A stretch of DNA of 64,000 nucleotides from Stereum hirsutum FP-91666 SS1 (taxonomy: Eukaryota > Basidiomycota > Agaricomycetes > Russulales > Stereaceae). Shown here piece by piece: positions 1 to 11,565 of the stretch. The stretch is from contig NW_006763131.1 in NCBI RefSeq assembly GCF_000264905.1, positions 1,041,253 through 1,105,252 of the forward strand. Direction: 5' to 3'. Position 1 is the stretch's first letter. The number at the start of each line of letters is the position of its first letter. The notes beneath the pieces were generated by a model. That model saw only the letters and a list, made by a program, of their open reading frames with translations, did not search any database and was not told the DNA's origin. A program made the position numbers and the translations under genes.

Positions 1-448
1 ACCTAATTCCATCCATCCATCCTAATAGGCATCTGTATGACTTCGTACCTAAACACCTCCATTCAATCTTCCCTTCTCTCTAATCCCCCTCGGGCGCGTA
101 TTGCCTGGCATCAATGCATGTATTTTCGGACATCATCTTACAGTAATCTGCTACCCTTATTTGATCATCTCCCCTCTCCTTCGTCCTTGCTGATCCGCTA
201 CCTGAGATCAAATCCCACTCCTTTTCTATGAGTTTCCCGTCTCCAAGTAGTACAGAGGTGTACGCCACAATGCCGGTGGACTCACGGTGGCGCAAGAACG
301 TACCCGATCGAGTTTTCCGCCATTGAGACTCACACGCCACTGGTGAACGCTCTTCCCTCATCGTCCAAAACTACTTGTACCGTCGCGTAATTATCGTACA
401 GGGAATATGTACATTTGTCAGAAATGGCTGACAGACTGATTTCGAGCC
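1..448. other. Left-edge intergenic sequence
   Basis: This stretch lies downstream of the minus-strand P450 stop codon. Short open frames on both strands have no recognisable domain and look random. I see no gene in it. Confidence 0.5.
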
Positions 449-2788
449 TCATGCAGAATCGTTCTCTGTGTCTTTCTCCGCCGTCAGCTTGACCAACGCG
501 ACAGCCTTCTCGTCTCTTGGTGTGACGGAGCATTGGAATGGCAGTGGAACGCTGAACCAGGCCGCATGTTAATAAAATCTGCCCATCGAGGCTCTACGTC
601 CTGACGTACCTGAGCATCCCAGAATCAACGGTGAATTCAGCTTTGACAGGAATTTCGATCCCTGCCTCGTCTTTCATGGGTACGATATTGAACATAGAAA
701 GAACGGAGGCCACTGTGATGAACGTTATACTTGAAGCTAGGAAGCGGCCGGGACAAATTCTGTGATCATTACCACAGATTAGCGGTCGGAATGGCTATAA
801 AACACTGTCGAAGATTGACTATGATTTGACTGACCTTCTACCAAAGCCAAATGCAACGGTCAGGTCGGGGTCTTCTTTGAGCTGGCCAGAGGGCGTAAGG
901 AATCGTTCCGGATTGAAGGACTCTGGGTCCGGATATTTCGTGGGGTCATGCAGCATTGCCCTTGAGACTGTATCAGGGTCATTTGGTTTTTAGAGCAAGT
1001 AGCACCAAATCGTCAGCAGCATACCAGGCATTCACAATAATCATGGAGCCTGTAGGGACAACGTCAAACATCGACGTTGGCATGTGAGTATCAGACACAC
1101 GGACCTTTCGGAATGAAGTAGCCTTCATACACGTCATCCACGGTCGTTGCATGCGGTATACCTATATCGTTTCAATGATGGAGTGCCATCATGTCGAGAA
1201 AACAATGTATCTCACCGAGGGGGGAAGATGGTCTCCATCGTATGAGTTCCATGCAAAGCGCCTCGATATATGGTAGAGAATCTCGGTCCTGGAATCCTGG
1301 CAACCTTTCGCGGCCGACGACAGAATCAAGTTGGGCTTGTGCACGACGCTGAATTTCAGGATATATTGTTTGGACAAGGATGAAGGTGGCGAGAAGCGTT
1401 CCGGTCTATACACAGGTGGTTTGCTCAGCGAACGCGTACCATACCTAATGCCGAACATGAGCCCGTGAAAGTACTGACGGTATCAACGGCAGCTGAATAT
1501 GAACGCATCAGCTCTTGCTGTAGTGAATGAAAGGGAGCAGAAAATTGTACCAGTGCACACCTTCATAAAGCGTTCCGGCAACATTCATAATGCTGATCTG
1601 CTCATCCTCTGACAGTATATCCATGTCGCCATGCGTCAATAAGTTATCTCTAGTAAGTGATGGCTTGGCGGTTCCGTTCCTCTGAGAGTATCTCATGTAA
1701 GTGCATAGGTTCGCCCCCGGATATTGTGACGTTACACGTAGGCGACGCACTATTTCCTCCTTGACGAGATCGAAGGGTTCGTTTCGGATCTCTTGCCCAA
1801 GCTGTCTGCACCGTGCAGTGTCCCGAGCTCTACCCATGCCCGGGAACCATGTCGGGAGGAACTTCACTGCCCGCGATCAACATGCGGTTCAGTAAGACAC
1901 CACCATGACACCAGACCTATTACCGGGGTAGATGAGAACATACAAGACGGGGATAAGTTCACGAGACTAGCGCTCGGCCCAATAGACGCAATAATGACAC
2001 TGTTCAAAGCTCGACTCTTGGCCAGATACGGATCGTCCATTCTCGTGATATTGTACCCATAGGCCACGGATAAGATGATTCCTGTCAACATGCTTCGCAG
2101 CCCGAATTATTGTCAGGTCTACTCCCATATGCGTATAAGACTTTCCGACTCACAAGTCAATATGATGGACAAATTTATCCGGAGTGTGTAAGAAGGCCCT
2201 AAGCATCTCATGCACTCTATATGTCTGTGTAGAATGATATGCTGTCAGGGCACTTGGTCGTAGACCGTGGTCCGCAATGCGACGTTCGAGGCGGTGGATT
2301 TCATCATTGGGCTTCATGACGACGTTCCAGTTATCGACTTCCATCCTTTCGTCCCTTCTTCAGTATACCAGATAGTCATAAAATCTGTCTTGAAACGCTC
2401 ACAGGTGTATTAATGGGATGGTAGGTCGATTTGACCAGGTTTGTCCACGTTTATCGAGCAGTTCTTTGGCAATCCGAATAGAATTGATCACCACGACGGT
2501 TTGCCCTGGAACGTTGAAAGACATTATGTCGCCTAGAGAGAGTTAAATGGCCCCATGCGGTGGATATATAGCTCAAGAAGAGAACTGACCATACTTATCC
2601 CCCAAGGCTTTGTATTTCACCCAAGCCAGGGACCTTGGAATGTCGAGGATATTCCCCAAGATGGGCCATCCCTGAGGGCCAGGAGGAGACGGCAGCTTTT
2701 TCTTCCGAGAGGATATAAAGGCTTTGAGAAAGTAGAAAGAAATTAGAACAACAGCACAGTCGAGTGGGGTGAGCAAGCCAGAGAGCAT
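449..2788 (-). CDS. Cytochrome P450 monooxygenase (first of three)
   Basis: A multi-exon membrane-anchored P450, probably ER-bound and fed electrons by a P450 reductase. The N-terminus has a hydrophobic anchor followed by the Pro-rich hinge LPSPPGPQGWPILGN. After splicing, the family landmarks appear in order: the I-helix near 1455-1500 (reads AAVDTV), the K-helix ELIRW around 1215-1230 (ExxR), and the heme loop FGFGRRICPGR, which is split by an intron between 764 and 850. The C-terminus ends at 449. Frames join at GT-AG sites without any stop, so the gene looks intact although no single open frame exceeds 120 codons. The hinge and general layout resemble basidiomycete P450s often annotated as O-methylsterigmatocystin-oxidoreductase-like. 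The substrate cannot be told from sequence. In the I-helix, AAVDTV has Ala for the usual Gly and Val for the second Thr of AGxDTT. Confidence 0.85.
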
Positions 2789-3498
2789 GGTGCGTAGTAG
2801 GATACGGCCTCAATCAGGAGTGGGTACCGTTGCGCCGACTCCGTTGTAACATCAAGGAGGGTCAGCTATACATATACATTTTCCACACCCACACAACACG
2901 CCCTGTGACTGACTGTAAACGCCATAGCCTGACCTCGAGTAAAATACTACGGATGACGATAGCTGAGCGTGGAGGCCGAAGATCCGAGAAACTATGACGA
3001 TGCACGCCTACGTAGTAAGTGATTCTGTGAATAATGCGCTACGGAAAACCAACGATTTTTAGTAGACTCTCTAAGGGAGCTGCGGACCAGCAACTTTAAA
3101 TCACTGGTATAGGCGTCTGAACGAACGGCCCGAAGAAAACAGGAACCGGACTCAAAGATCGACGAAGACAGCCGTTTCTCCTCATTATAGTCCAAGAGGC
3201 AGACACAGGGTGCGACGAAGACAGTCGTCTTTTTCAAAGCTTCAACTATAAGCAGAGTGTGGTTGTACCTGGTTGTACAAAGTAGGTCAGCTCGAGCCTC
3301 GGACACGCGATTTCGCCACGGCGTTAGGCCTTCCGACGCCACACAGCAGCACACAGCGCCACACGGACTCGAGAAGGGTGACCAGAGCGTGCCAGTGGCC
3401 GGCTTGTGCTTATCCAAACGGTCTTCCGATTCTTTCTCCTCGCTATAGATAAGAATCTCAGAGAGGATGTCCACAAACCTCTCTCCCGCTCTGCCATC
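2789..3498. promoter_or_regulatory. Divergent promoter between two P450 genes
   Basis: The 710-bp gap separates the start codons of the minus-strand and plus-strand P450 genes, so it should carry both promoters. It holds two copies of a GCCACAC-type word (about 3338-3364), which recurs in other promoters of this window. No clear TATA box was seen. Open frames on both strands here have no recognisable product. Confidence 0.45.
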
Positions 3499-5296
3499 AT
3501 GGCCTTCGACCTATACACGGTTCAAATACCATTTTATGGCGTCCTTTTCCTAGTCGGCCAATATGTGATCTACCCAGCATTCTTCGCCCGGCTCTCCTCT
3601 ATCCCTCCTGCCCATCCACTGGCCGCTTTCACCCCTCTCTGGATTCTTTGGATCCGTTATATCGGTCGTGAGAATCGGACCATACAAGCCGCGCATGCGG
3701 CACACGGCCCTGTGGTCCGTCTTGCCCCCTCAGAGATCTCCGTGAACTCCGTCGAAGGAGGCATTCGTACAGTGTACGGTGCAGGATTCGGGAAGCACGA
3801 GTGGTATCTGATCTTCCGTAACTTTGGGTGCGTTTGTACTATGGTATCCGTGTATTGCACGTTATTGAAACGAGAGCAGTGTCAGTAATGCATTCTCGAC
3901 GTTGGAGTCCAAAGCTCATTCACTCGCCAAACGACGGATCACTCATGTATACTCCAAATCATATCTTCTAACCCCCGAATCAGGCTTCTCACACAACTCG
4001 CACACTATCATCCACGACCGTCTCCTTCCTATTCTTTCTCGAGCTGCCAGTACACAAGAATCAGTGAATATCCTAGAAATCTTTTTCTCGACTGCGATGG
4101 ATTTCATCACTGGATATCAATTTGGCCTACCATCTTCTTCAAACTTCCTCCAGAATCTAGAGGAGAGGAGGCACTGGCTTTACATTTACCACTGTCGGAA
4201 ACCATACGGCTTTTGGGGCCTTCACGTTTCCCGCCTGCAAGGGATGCTCAAACGAGTAGGAATCCGTGTCGTTCCTGATTTTGTAGCGGATGCAAACCAA
4301 GGGATGGAAGATTACGTGCTTGCGATGGTAAAGAGAGCAGAGGAAAGAGTAGAAGGTGGGTTCGTTGGAGACGATAGTAGCGAAGCTATGGTTTATCGCT
4401 CCATAAGACGGACTATGGAGAAGGAGGATGAGAAGCGGGTTACAGGCGATGTTCCGAACGCCGATGGGCGGCGGCTCGAGATTGCAAGCGAACTAATGGA
4501 TGAGCTAGGTTGGCCCGTACTCATCACTTCACCAATGTATTATTGACAGAGTTCATCATCCGCACATCCAGCTGCTGGTCATGAAACGGCCGCCATAGCG
4601 CTGACCTTCCTTACATATCGTCTGTGCATGAATTCTGCTGTACAGTCTCGTCTTTACGCCGAGCTTGCCTCCGCACCGCGCACTTCCGACTCCACCTCCT
4701 TTGACTTGAAGGCTCTTGACGACCTCCCCTTCCTAAACGCCTGCATCCTCGAGACACTCCGCACCAATGCCCCGATCCCCGGACCACAGCCCCGTACTCC
4801 ACTCACACCTAGTCATATCAACCTCGGAAATCGAACTATTGTTATCCCACCTGGAACGAGAGTTAGTGCTCAGGCATATAGCTTGCACCGCAACCCCGAT
4901 GTGTTTCCTAACCCGGAGTGCTGGATTCCGGAACGGTGGCTTGTCGATAAGAATGCAGATATCGTCGAAGAGGAAGAGAGGCTGAAGGAGATGCACCGGT
5001 GGTTCTGGGCATTCGGAAGTGGGGGGAGAATGTGTTTCGGTAGTAACTTTGCTTTGCTCGGTGCGTAGTCACTGACACTTATTTTTTCTGTATCTTTGCG
5101 TGCGTGCGCGCTTCGAAATTCAGTACTAATGGAGACTACAGAGATGAAGATGCTCGTTGCTACTATATGGAGTCATTTCAGAACCGAGCTCCCTAATGCA
5201 CACGATAAAGGGAGCACATTTGGTCTAGAGCAGGAAGACGGGTACACTGTTGGGCCTGTGGGGGGAAAGCTTGAGGTGCAGTTCGTGAAGCTCTGA
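3499..5296 (+). CDS. Cytochrome P450 monooxygenase (second; paralogue of the third)
   Basis: A heme monooxygenase of about 500 residues with an N-terminal membrane anchor (start MAFDLYTVQIPF). Exon 1 ends at AACTTTGG near 3831. Exon 2 resumes near 3889 with NAFSTLE. An intron (about 4509-4569) joins ELA to the I-helix, giving AAGHETAAIAL. The K-helix ETLR and heme loop FGSGGRMCFG follow in the exon that starts after the intron. The last exon after about 5141 begins EMKMLVATIW and ends at 5296. All joins keep frame, so the gene looks intact. It is clearly paralogous to the inverted P450 at 7770-9586: both share the stretches PLWILWIR, AHGPVVRL, NPDVFP and LKEMHRWFWAFGSGGRMCFG. The hydrolase gene lies between them. 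The substrate is unknown. Confidence 0.87.
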
Positions 5297-5762
5297 TACA
5301 CTGGATAAGCTAGCTCGCGATGCCATGGGTGTATACGATCGTGCCAATGTACCCTTGCATCATATTTCTCCATCGTGTTCAAGTTTACATCGCGCCTTTC
5401 ATTATCAGGGTCAGCTTCCACTGGCAAAGGACAGGACACAAACGTCGAAGCAGCCATGAGGAAGGCGGAAAGCCTTTCAGTGTTTCGGAACCATCCCCCG
5501 GTATTTGTACAGTACTTATTCTTTGTGCCTTCTGGATGCAATGTCGAGCGATACACGACGAACTGTCAAACAGGCAGAAACCTTTGTAGAAGTTGTTTGG
5601 TTTTATTGAATTCGGAAGCTGCCGCCCTGTTGCCGACGACACTCGGCGCTTAGCTTTCTTTCTCCGACTCGGAAATCGCCATACCTGTAGTGACCAGTTG
5701 GTGACCTTCATCAGCAAAATCGCTCAGATTTTATAATCGGGTTATATAAGGACATAATGTGA

Positions 5763-5892
5763 ATGCAAACAGAAAGACCAGTCACAACCGATAGAAATTG
5801 GATGTAAATGGAAACATGCCGATCTCATTGATTTTATCTGGAATGCAACCCGGATGCAACCAGAGTAGAACCATATGAAACCTACTGCAACC
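5763..5892 (+). repeat. Degenerate TGCAACC repeat cluster, left
   Basis: The words TGCAAAC, CACAACC, TGCAACC (twice), AGAACC and TGCAACC recur at irregular spacing, all in the same orientation. A matching cluster lies on the other side of the tRNA-like sequence. The origin is unknown; a degraded element arm is an inference. Confidence 0.4.
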
Positions 5893-6030
5893 TCGAGCCC
5901 CCTGCTAGGCTTTCGTTCGGTCAAAACTTTTCCTCGGTGCTTCTGTCGTCGGCTCTCTCGGGTAGCCCCTCCGCTTCCGCCGATCCTCCCGGTCTTCCGG
6001 CTTTCTTATCGTATTTCTTATCTTCGAGTT

Positions 6031-6158
6031 TGCTCATACCGGGAATCGAACTCACGACCTATCACATTATCTTATTCATTTGGTACATATACAGGCGAGG
6101 ACTACTACGACTACACTAAGAGACTTTCCGTGTTATGGGCGTGCTTGCTACATGAGCC
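6031..6158 (-). repeat. tRNA-derived (SINE-like) sequence or pseudo-tRNA
   Basis: Read on the minus strand, the right part ends with GGTCGTGAGTTCGATTCCCGG split by its T-loop, a near-perfect RNA polymerase III B box (GTTCGATTCC, about 6043-6052). An A-box-like word TAGTGTAGTCG lies about 60 nt upstream (6108-6118). The ends can pair as an acceptor stem: GCTCATG (6151-6157) with TATGAGC (6032-6038), six Watson-Crick pairs plus one G-T. However, the T-stem pairs poorly and the body is too long for a normal tRNA. It is therefore more likely a tRNA-derived SINE or a decayed tRNA than a working tRNA gene. Confidence 0.4.
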
Positions 6159-6317
6159 ATAGCGTACACCCAACGGGCTAGCACCCCTCTCTATTTCGAC
6201 TTCTTTGCTCCTCAATTTTGTGCTACAACATACATCACCTGTATCTTGACAAGGTAAATCATGAAAATGTGCTGTCATACTACACCTGGGCCTAGTACAC
6301 AACTGCTATGATCCCAA

Positions 6318-6440
6318 CCCGACTGCAACCCCTATGTAACCAAAGGAAATCAATGCAACCAATCGCGTGAAGTCACAACCAGATATAACTTTGCATAACC
6401 ATTTCATCGGGTTACAAACTCCGCATCCGATTGCAACTCT
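6318..6440 (+). repeat. Degenerate TGCAACC repeat cluster, right
   Basis: The words CCAACCC, TGCAACC, TGTAACC, TGCAACC, CACAACC, CATAACC, GTTACAA and TGCAACT recur every 10-25 nt, in the same orientation as the left cluster. This cluster lies just upstream of the hydrolase start. Confidence 0.4.
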
Positions 6441-6532
6441 CCGGGCATTTTGCTGATGTTCCTTCCTTCCTTCATCTTCGACAAGCGCCCTGTCTAGAAA
6501 ACGGTCTTTTCCCGTTACTTTCTCACCAATCA

Positions 6533-7569
6533 ATGGTTGGCATTGTTGAAGGGTATATTGTCCCTGCGCAACGTGAGTGTCGATATTTTTCTTACAGGTA
6601 TGATCGGAGTTCTTATAAAAATTGCGGGCCACTGATCAGTCTACCTCTTTTGTTCACAGAATATGCTTTGTTGGAACAGAACAGGGTAACAATACAGTCT
6701 GTCAAACGTGTCACGTATAGCTACGGCCCTACTGAGGGCCATAAGGTATTTCCAAGTACGGTGATGTATCTTCCTGTGACTGCTCACACTGGACTGTCTT
6801 GCAGCTCGATGTCTATACGCCCCCTGCCTCCTCCGAATCAGCGTCGGCTCCGTCATCGAAGCCGCCCATACTCTTGTTTTTCCATGGCGGTAGCTTCATG
6901 CACGGCGCACGCATCCATCCGCACCAAGACCTTATTCACGCTAACCTAGGAGCCTTCTTCGCTCTGAAAGGTATCCTCACAGTCATCGTCGACTACCGAC
7001 TCGTTCCTTCCGTGTCCTTTCCCGGAGGCTCTGAAGACGTACATGACGCCCTGACCTGGGTTTTTCATCATCTGAACGATGTCGGCGACATCGACCGCAT
7101 ATTTCTTCTGGGCCACTCTGCGGGCGGCGTACATGTCGCCGGATGTCTGCTCAGTCCTTCTATCTACACTCGCACCGTCCCCATTCGTGGAGTCATTCTC
7201 CTTGGTGTTCCTTACGAGATACCGTTCGCCAACAAGACTGCCGCTGGTCTTTGGGAGGCCGCGAAAGTCTACTACGGAGGTGCGAAGAAGGTGGCATCTA
7301 ATCAACCTATGGGAGTGCTCCGTCGAGCGGATAACGAGTGGATTGGGGCATTACCACATTTGCGCAACATGGCGGCGGCTAGAGAGCCACGGTATATATC
7401 TAGTGCTATCAGGACGTTCGGGCAACTATACGCCAGCAAAGGTGGCATTGTGCATACCAGTGTAATGGACGGACATGATCATCTTAGTCCGATATTCTCT
7501 CTTTGTTCAGGCCAAGGAGAAGAGTGGGGAACAGATATTGCAGAATGGATACGGGATGTAATGTGGTGA
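6533..7569 (+). CDS. Alpha/beta hydrolase (carboxylesterase / arylformamidase-like)
   Basis: A serine hydrolase of about 300 residues with no signal peptide, probably cytosolic. Three exons are inferred. A short first exon starts MVGIVEGY and ends near 6571. The second runs from about 6660 to 6746. The long third exon begins LDVYTPP. Motifs visible are the oxyanion-hole HGG in FFHGGSF, the nucleophile elbow GHSAGG and a late histidine in DGHDHLSP. These fit the hydrolase fold-3 family, which includes esterases and kynurenine formamidase-like enzymes. The gene sits between two inverted paralogous P450 genes, which suggests a shared oxidative-hydrolytic pathway; that link is inference only. The gene looks intact. 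Confidence 0.85.
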
Positions 7570-7769
7570 TATCATCTGGCAGCACAGATCCAGATCGCTT
7601 CGCTTTCGATTTTGGCAGACTCTGACGTTCGAACGACGTTGACAGAATCGAAACATGGTGGCTTACACACAGCATAGTACTACTGACATACCTACTGATT
7701 CATACACAAGGATATCGTACAACCGCGGAACTTCCCCTGCAATTTACCTTCGTCGATATTACTGCTTGT

Positions 7770-9586
7770 TTAGATCGGAATGAATCGCAAGTCGAGCCTG
7801 CCCGCTACAGGCCCCGCCACATCGCCGCCGTCCTCCTGCTCCATTCCAGCTGCTATCTCGCTCGCATCCTTGATGTTAGCAAGCTCACTGCTAAAAGCGC
7901 TCCAGATCGTTGCGACAATGATCTTCATCTCTGATGAATTCGTTTAGCACATCGAGGTGGCGTTGAGTCTAGATTTAGAGTGACGAACCAAGCAAAGCAA
8001 AATGATTTCCAAAACACATTCTTCCGCCACTTCCGAAAGCCCAGAACCACCGGTGCATCTCCTTCAACCTCTCTTCCTCTTCGTGGATGTCCGCATTCTC
8101 ATCGACAAGCCATCGGTCGGGATACCACTTCTCCGGGTCAGGAAACACATCGGGGTTACGGTGTAAGCTGTACGCTTGTGCGCTCACCCTCACACCAGGT
8201 GGTAGGAGGACCATGGGTCCATCGACTCCAAGACTAATATAGCACGATGAGCCGGCCATAGGAGTGCGAGGTTGAGATCCCGCAGTAGGTGGGTAGCGGC
8301 GGAGAGTTTCAAGAACACATGCGTCGAGGAGCGAAAGCGCATCAATAGTTTTGATGTCGATGTTCTCCGATAGAGGAATGGAGGAGAGTTCGGACTGAAG
8401 GCGAGACTGGAGGTCAGGATAAATTGAGAGGTTGTAGGCGAGGTAGATGAGTGTTATGGCTGGTGCGTCGTGGCCAGCAACTGAAAATAGAACGTTAAGA
8501 TACTACTTCCCATACTCGAAAGTCTATACGCACAAGTGTCATCAAACATCTCAGCTGCTATCTCCTTTCTCCTCTCAGCATTTGTCCTGGTGTGAGCGGA
8601 GCCTCGCTTCGCCTCCTGCTTTTCAATTGCCCTTCTCATCTGACGATATACTTCTCCGTCACCTTCATAGTCCCAAGCGACCTCACTCTCGAACCTCGCC
8701 TCTGCCTTCTCTACCATGCCAAGGATTCTGTCCTCGATCCCGCGATTTCCGTCTACCACAGAGCGAGGTACGACATGGACGCCGACCTTGGCTAGCGTAT
8801 TCTGCACGCGAGGGGCCTCATGCCCCCAAAAAGCGTATGGCCTCCGAGCGACGTAAAGAGGCGACCAACTCTTTCGCTCTTGTTCGTTCTCTAGAAAGTT
8901 CGTCGAGCATGACAATCCAAACTCATACGCCGTGATAAGATCCATGCAAATCGCGATAAAGATCTCGGCCACATCAACTGCATTGCGACCGCGAGCGGCA
9001 GAGCGAAGGGCAGGCATCAGGCGCTCGTGCAGGACGACACGCGCTATGTGGGAGAAACCTGAGCCGGGACTCAAGATATGGGCCTTGGAGTAGACGTTGG
9101 AAACTCGACGTCTGAGGGCCGAGTGCGGTTTAGGCTCCAACGTTGAGAAAGCGTTGTTGACACTGCGGACGATTCCTTTGTCAGTGAATCTGCCTTCTAC
9201 AGCTGAGAGGCAGACGAGGGTCATTGCAATACTTGCCCATAAGCGCGGAATGCGGAATACCAATTCGTTTTTTCAAATCCGACGCCGTAAATCACCCGAA
9301 TGCCGCCATCGACCAGATTGACGGAGACCTCTGAAGGGGAGAGACGCACAACGGGACCATGAGCAACATGAGCTGCATGCACAGACCTGTTTACGCGACG
9401 AGTGAAGCGTATCCAAAGTATCCAAAGCGGCGTAAATGATGCGACGAAATTAGCTGCAGGAATGACGGAAAGCGTAGATGAAGAGCGGAGACGGATGAAA
9501 TAGAGGGCAAGGGACAAGAGCCAGAGGAGGGCGAGAAATGAAACCAAATCGACAGATCCGTACAGTTGCTCTACTCGGAGGGTCAT
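7770..9586 (-). CDS. Cytochrome P450 monooxygenase (third; inverted paralogue of the second)
   Basis: The start MTLRVEQLYG is followed by a hydrophobic anchor. Exon 1 ends at TATGG and appears to use a GC-AG intron (9163-9236, beginning GCAAGT), because the GT alternative breaks the frame. The next exon carries NNAFSTLEPKP. A further intron leads to the I-helix TFAGHDAPAITL, then ETLRRYPP (ExxR) and the heme loop FGSGGRMCFG. The final exon begins EMKIIVATIW and ends with stop codon 7770-7772. All landmarks are present and in frame, so it looks expressed. The I-helix lacks the usual Thr (AGHDA in place of AGxDT), whereas its paralogue has AGHET. It is convergent with the hydrolase, whose stop is 200 bp away. 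Confidence 0.85.
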
Positions 9587-10183
9587 CGCGATCGGGAACA
9601 GGGGTACGCGTGCGAACTTCGTGACGTAAACGCGAGGTGAACACACAGTGGTCAACAAACGTCCACATTCAGTATTTATTCCTTTGTTCGATCCCGGCAG
9701 CTCACTATCTTCCGCAAATACGTCCCCTGTCCGATGGCTTCTATGAAATATCTTGGAGAGGTGGACTTCTCTCTCCATAATCTCTTGAGCAGGAAACAGG
9801 TCCCCGGAAATTCAAGCTGATTTTTTCACAAATTACTGAACAAAAAATACGACACAAAAGGCAAGTATGCCCTGTCACTCGAACGTGAGGTACGGTGAAC
9901 ATGTACAAGATTGTATTAGAGGTCCGACCTCTCACGCCACTCGACGAGTAAGATCGAAAAACACATTACCCGTACAAGAGACCGCTGATTTGCAGTGCCG
10001 ACAGTGCCATCCCGCGTCAGAGGTTCTTTGAGCAGTTCGCGTTCCTTTGTCCTGCAAGGGTTTCTGTATCGGGATTCTTGGCCTAAAGCGCCCCATGCCT
10101 CATATAAAAGATTCTCTTGTTGCCGACCTGCTGCCCCAATCCCCTTCTCTTCCCCTCAACTTCTCCATCTATCCATCATTGGC
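9587..10183. promoter_or_regulatory. Divergent promoter between P450 and C2H2 regulator genes
   Basis: About 600 bp separate the minus-strand P450 start from the plus-strand zinc-finger gene start. A TATA box lies near the right end. No further gene is seen. Confidence 0.5.
10103..10109 (+). promoter_or_regulatory. TATA box of the C2H2 gene
   Basis: TATAAAA lies 75 bp upstream of the chosen ATG at 10184, followed by a pyrimidine-rich stretch typical of fungal transcription starts. Confidence 0.55.
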
Positions 10184-11565
10184 ATGAGCTACAACTATTC
10201 TTACATCCCTGCGCCTGCGATGCAGGAGAGCTCCTATGCTGGGCCCTCAGGCCACGAGTCCCTAGAGGAAACCGACTATAATTTGCCTCGCTATGTATGT
10301 TTGCAGCATCTAACCTGACCTCTATGTATCATCCAACTTTTCTAACTCATCGGGTTTATATGCACTGCCCTTCTTCTAACGCTGATGTATACCAACTGCC
10401 GTCAAACTATCACCTCGGCCAGGGGCTCCAACCTGCCATCGACAACAACGCGACGAGCTTCGTCCCTCCCTTTCAGAACTTGGGCCATGAGCCCTACGTC
10501 TCCAGGACGCTTTCCCTGCCGATGAATATGGCTACGAACGAGTATGCTCCAGCAGCACGCATGCATACCGTGTCCATGGCAGAAGACCCCTGGGCGCCGG
10601 TAGTAGATCCCCCGACGCACCCGTTCGATGATGCCTATAAGGCATTCTCTTCATACGCCAGTTAGTCACCGCCACACTCGTTGTAAGTATAGTCTCTCAA
10701 GTCCTCAGGCTAATTAGCGTTTCTGTTTCCAGGCAATACTGGCGTAAACATAGAGCAGCCTGCTCCCCTGGGCGCCGCCACCCTCTATCAATTGTCCAAC
10801 CGGCCCCTCAGCCCCTTGAGCCGCCCCGCCTGTCTCTGCCTCCCCACTCAGCTGTACCATCACGCGTCGGTGGCGGCCTCGCCAGTTGCTTCAAGCTCAT
10901 CATCGCACGAGACCGCCACGTTCTCCGACGGCACATCGGACTCCGACCATTGGCAATCCACCTTTCCAGATAACGATGAGGGCTCCAACCATCCCTCTCT
11001 TCCCTTCCCGTTGTACAACGATGTGCGCCAGAACGCCGCCGTACAATATCCCACCAACGTCCTCGAGTACTTTGAGGCCCTTGTAGCTCAAGAGCCCCCG
11101 TCGGCTTGCAGTCCGTTCACTGCCCCGCATGTGGCGGCCGGCCCCAGTCAGACCAGCGTCGGAGCTCCTCAGGTCCCACAGCCGGCTTCCCGACCTCCAA
11201 CTTTCCCTCCAGAGGAGCCCGTTCTCGGCCCGCATGACCCCCTACTCGTCCTGGAGGACGGCATGGTTCAGTGCAACCTCCATGGTTGCGCACGCAAATG
11301 CCAAAATAAAAGCGATCTCAGGCGGCATCGCTCAGCGCTGTTTCACGTTCCTCACCAATTCCTGTGTGGACGGGGCTGCGGGACCTTGTTCACGAGGGAT
11401 GATTCGGCGAAAAGGCACTTCGATAACGAGACTTGTCTCAAACCTACTTTCAAAAGACCCACGTCCAAAGGAATCAACAAACGCACTACTCGTGGAGGGA
11501 ACGGTAGAGTAAAGAAGAAAGGTATCAGCGACACTGAGGGCCTGAATACCTACTTCCGGTCATGA
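10184..11565 (+). CDS. C2H2-type zinc-finger protein, putative transcription factor
   Basis: Three exons are inferred. The first starts MSYNYSYIPAPA and ends at TAT before GTATGT (10294). The second begins GLQPAIDNN near 10423 and ends near 10661. The third begins NTGVNIEQ near 10734. Most of the protein is low-complexity and rich in Ser, Pro and Ala, with an acidic patch around GTSDSDHW. Near the C-terminus are two degenerate zinc fingers in tandem: C-x4-C with H-x5-H (in CNLHGCARKC and RRHRSALFH), then CGRGCGTLF with a final H and C. A basic tail (KRPTSKGINKRTTR) could serve nuclear import or DNA contact. The likely role is nuclear transcription control, with unknown targets. It neighbours the P450 block, but no direct regulatory link can be shown. 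Confidence 0.7.

Larger units (their letters stand above)
5297..6532. other. Intergenic region with a tRNA-like core and short repeats
   Basis: There is no convincing protein gene in these 1.2 kb. The region holds a tRNA-related sequence on the minus strand (6031-6158), bracketed on both sides by irregular TGCAACC-type repeats. It probably represents one or more degraded short non-autonomous elements, with the promoter of the hydrolase gene at its right end. Confidence 0.5.

Noticed and set aside
449..2788. P450 pseudogene
   Set aside because: The open frames are short and scattered, but joining them at GT-AG sites gives all P450 motifs with no stop.
6031..6158. Functional tRNA gene
   Set aside because: The T-stem pairs badly and the spacing from A box to B box and the total length do not fit a working tRNA.
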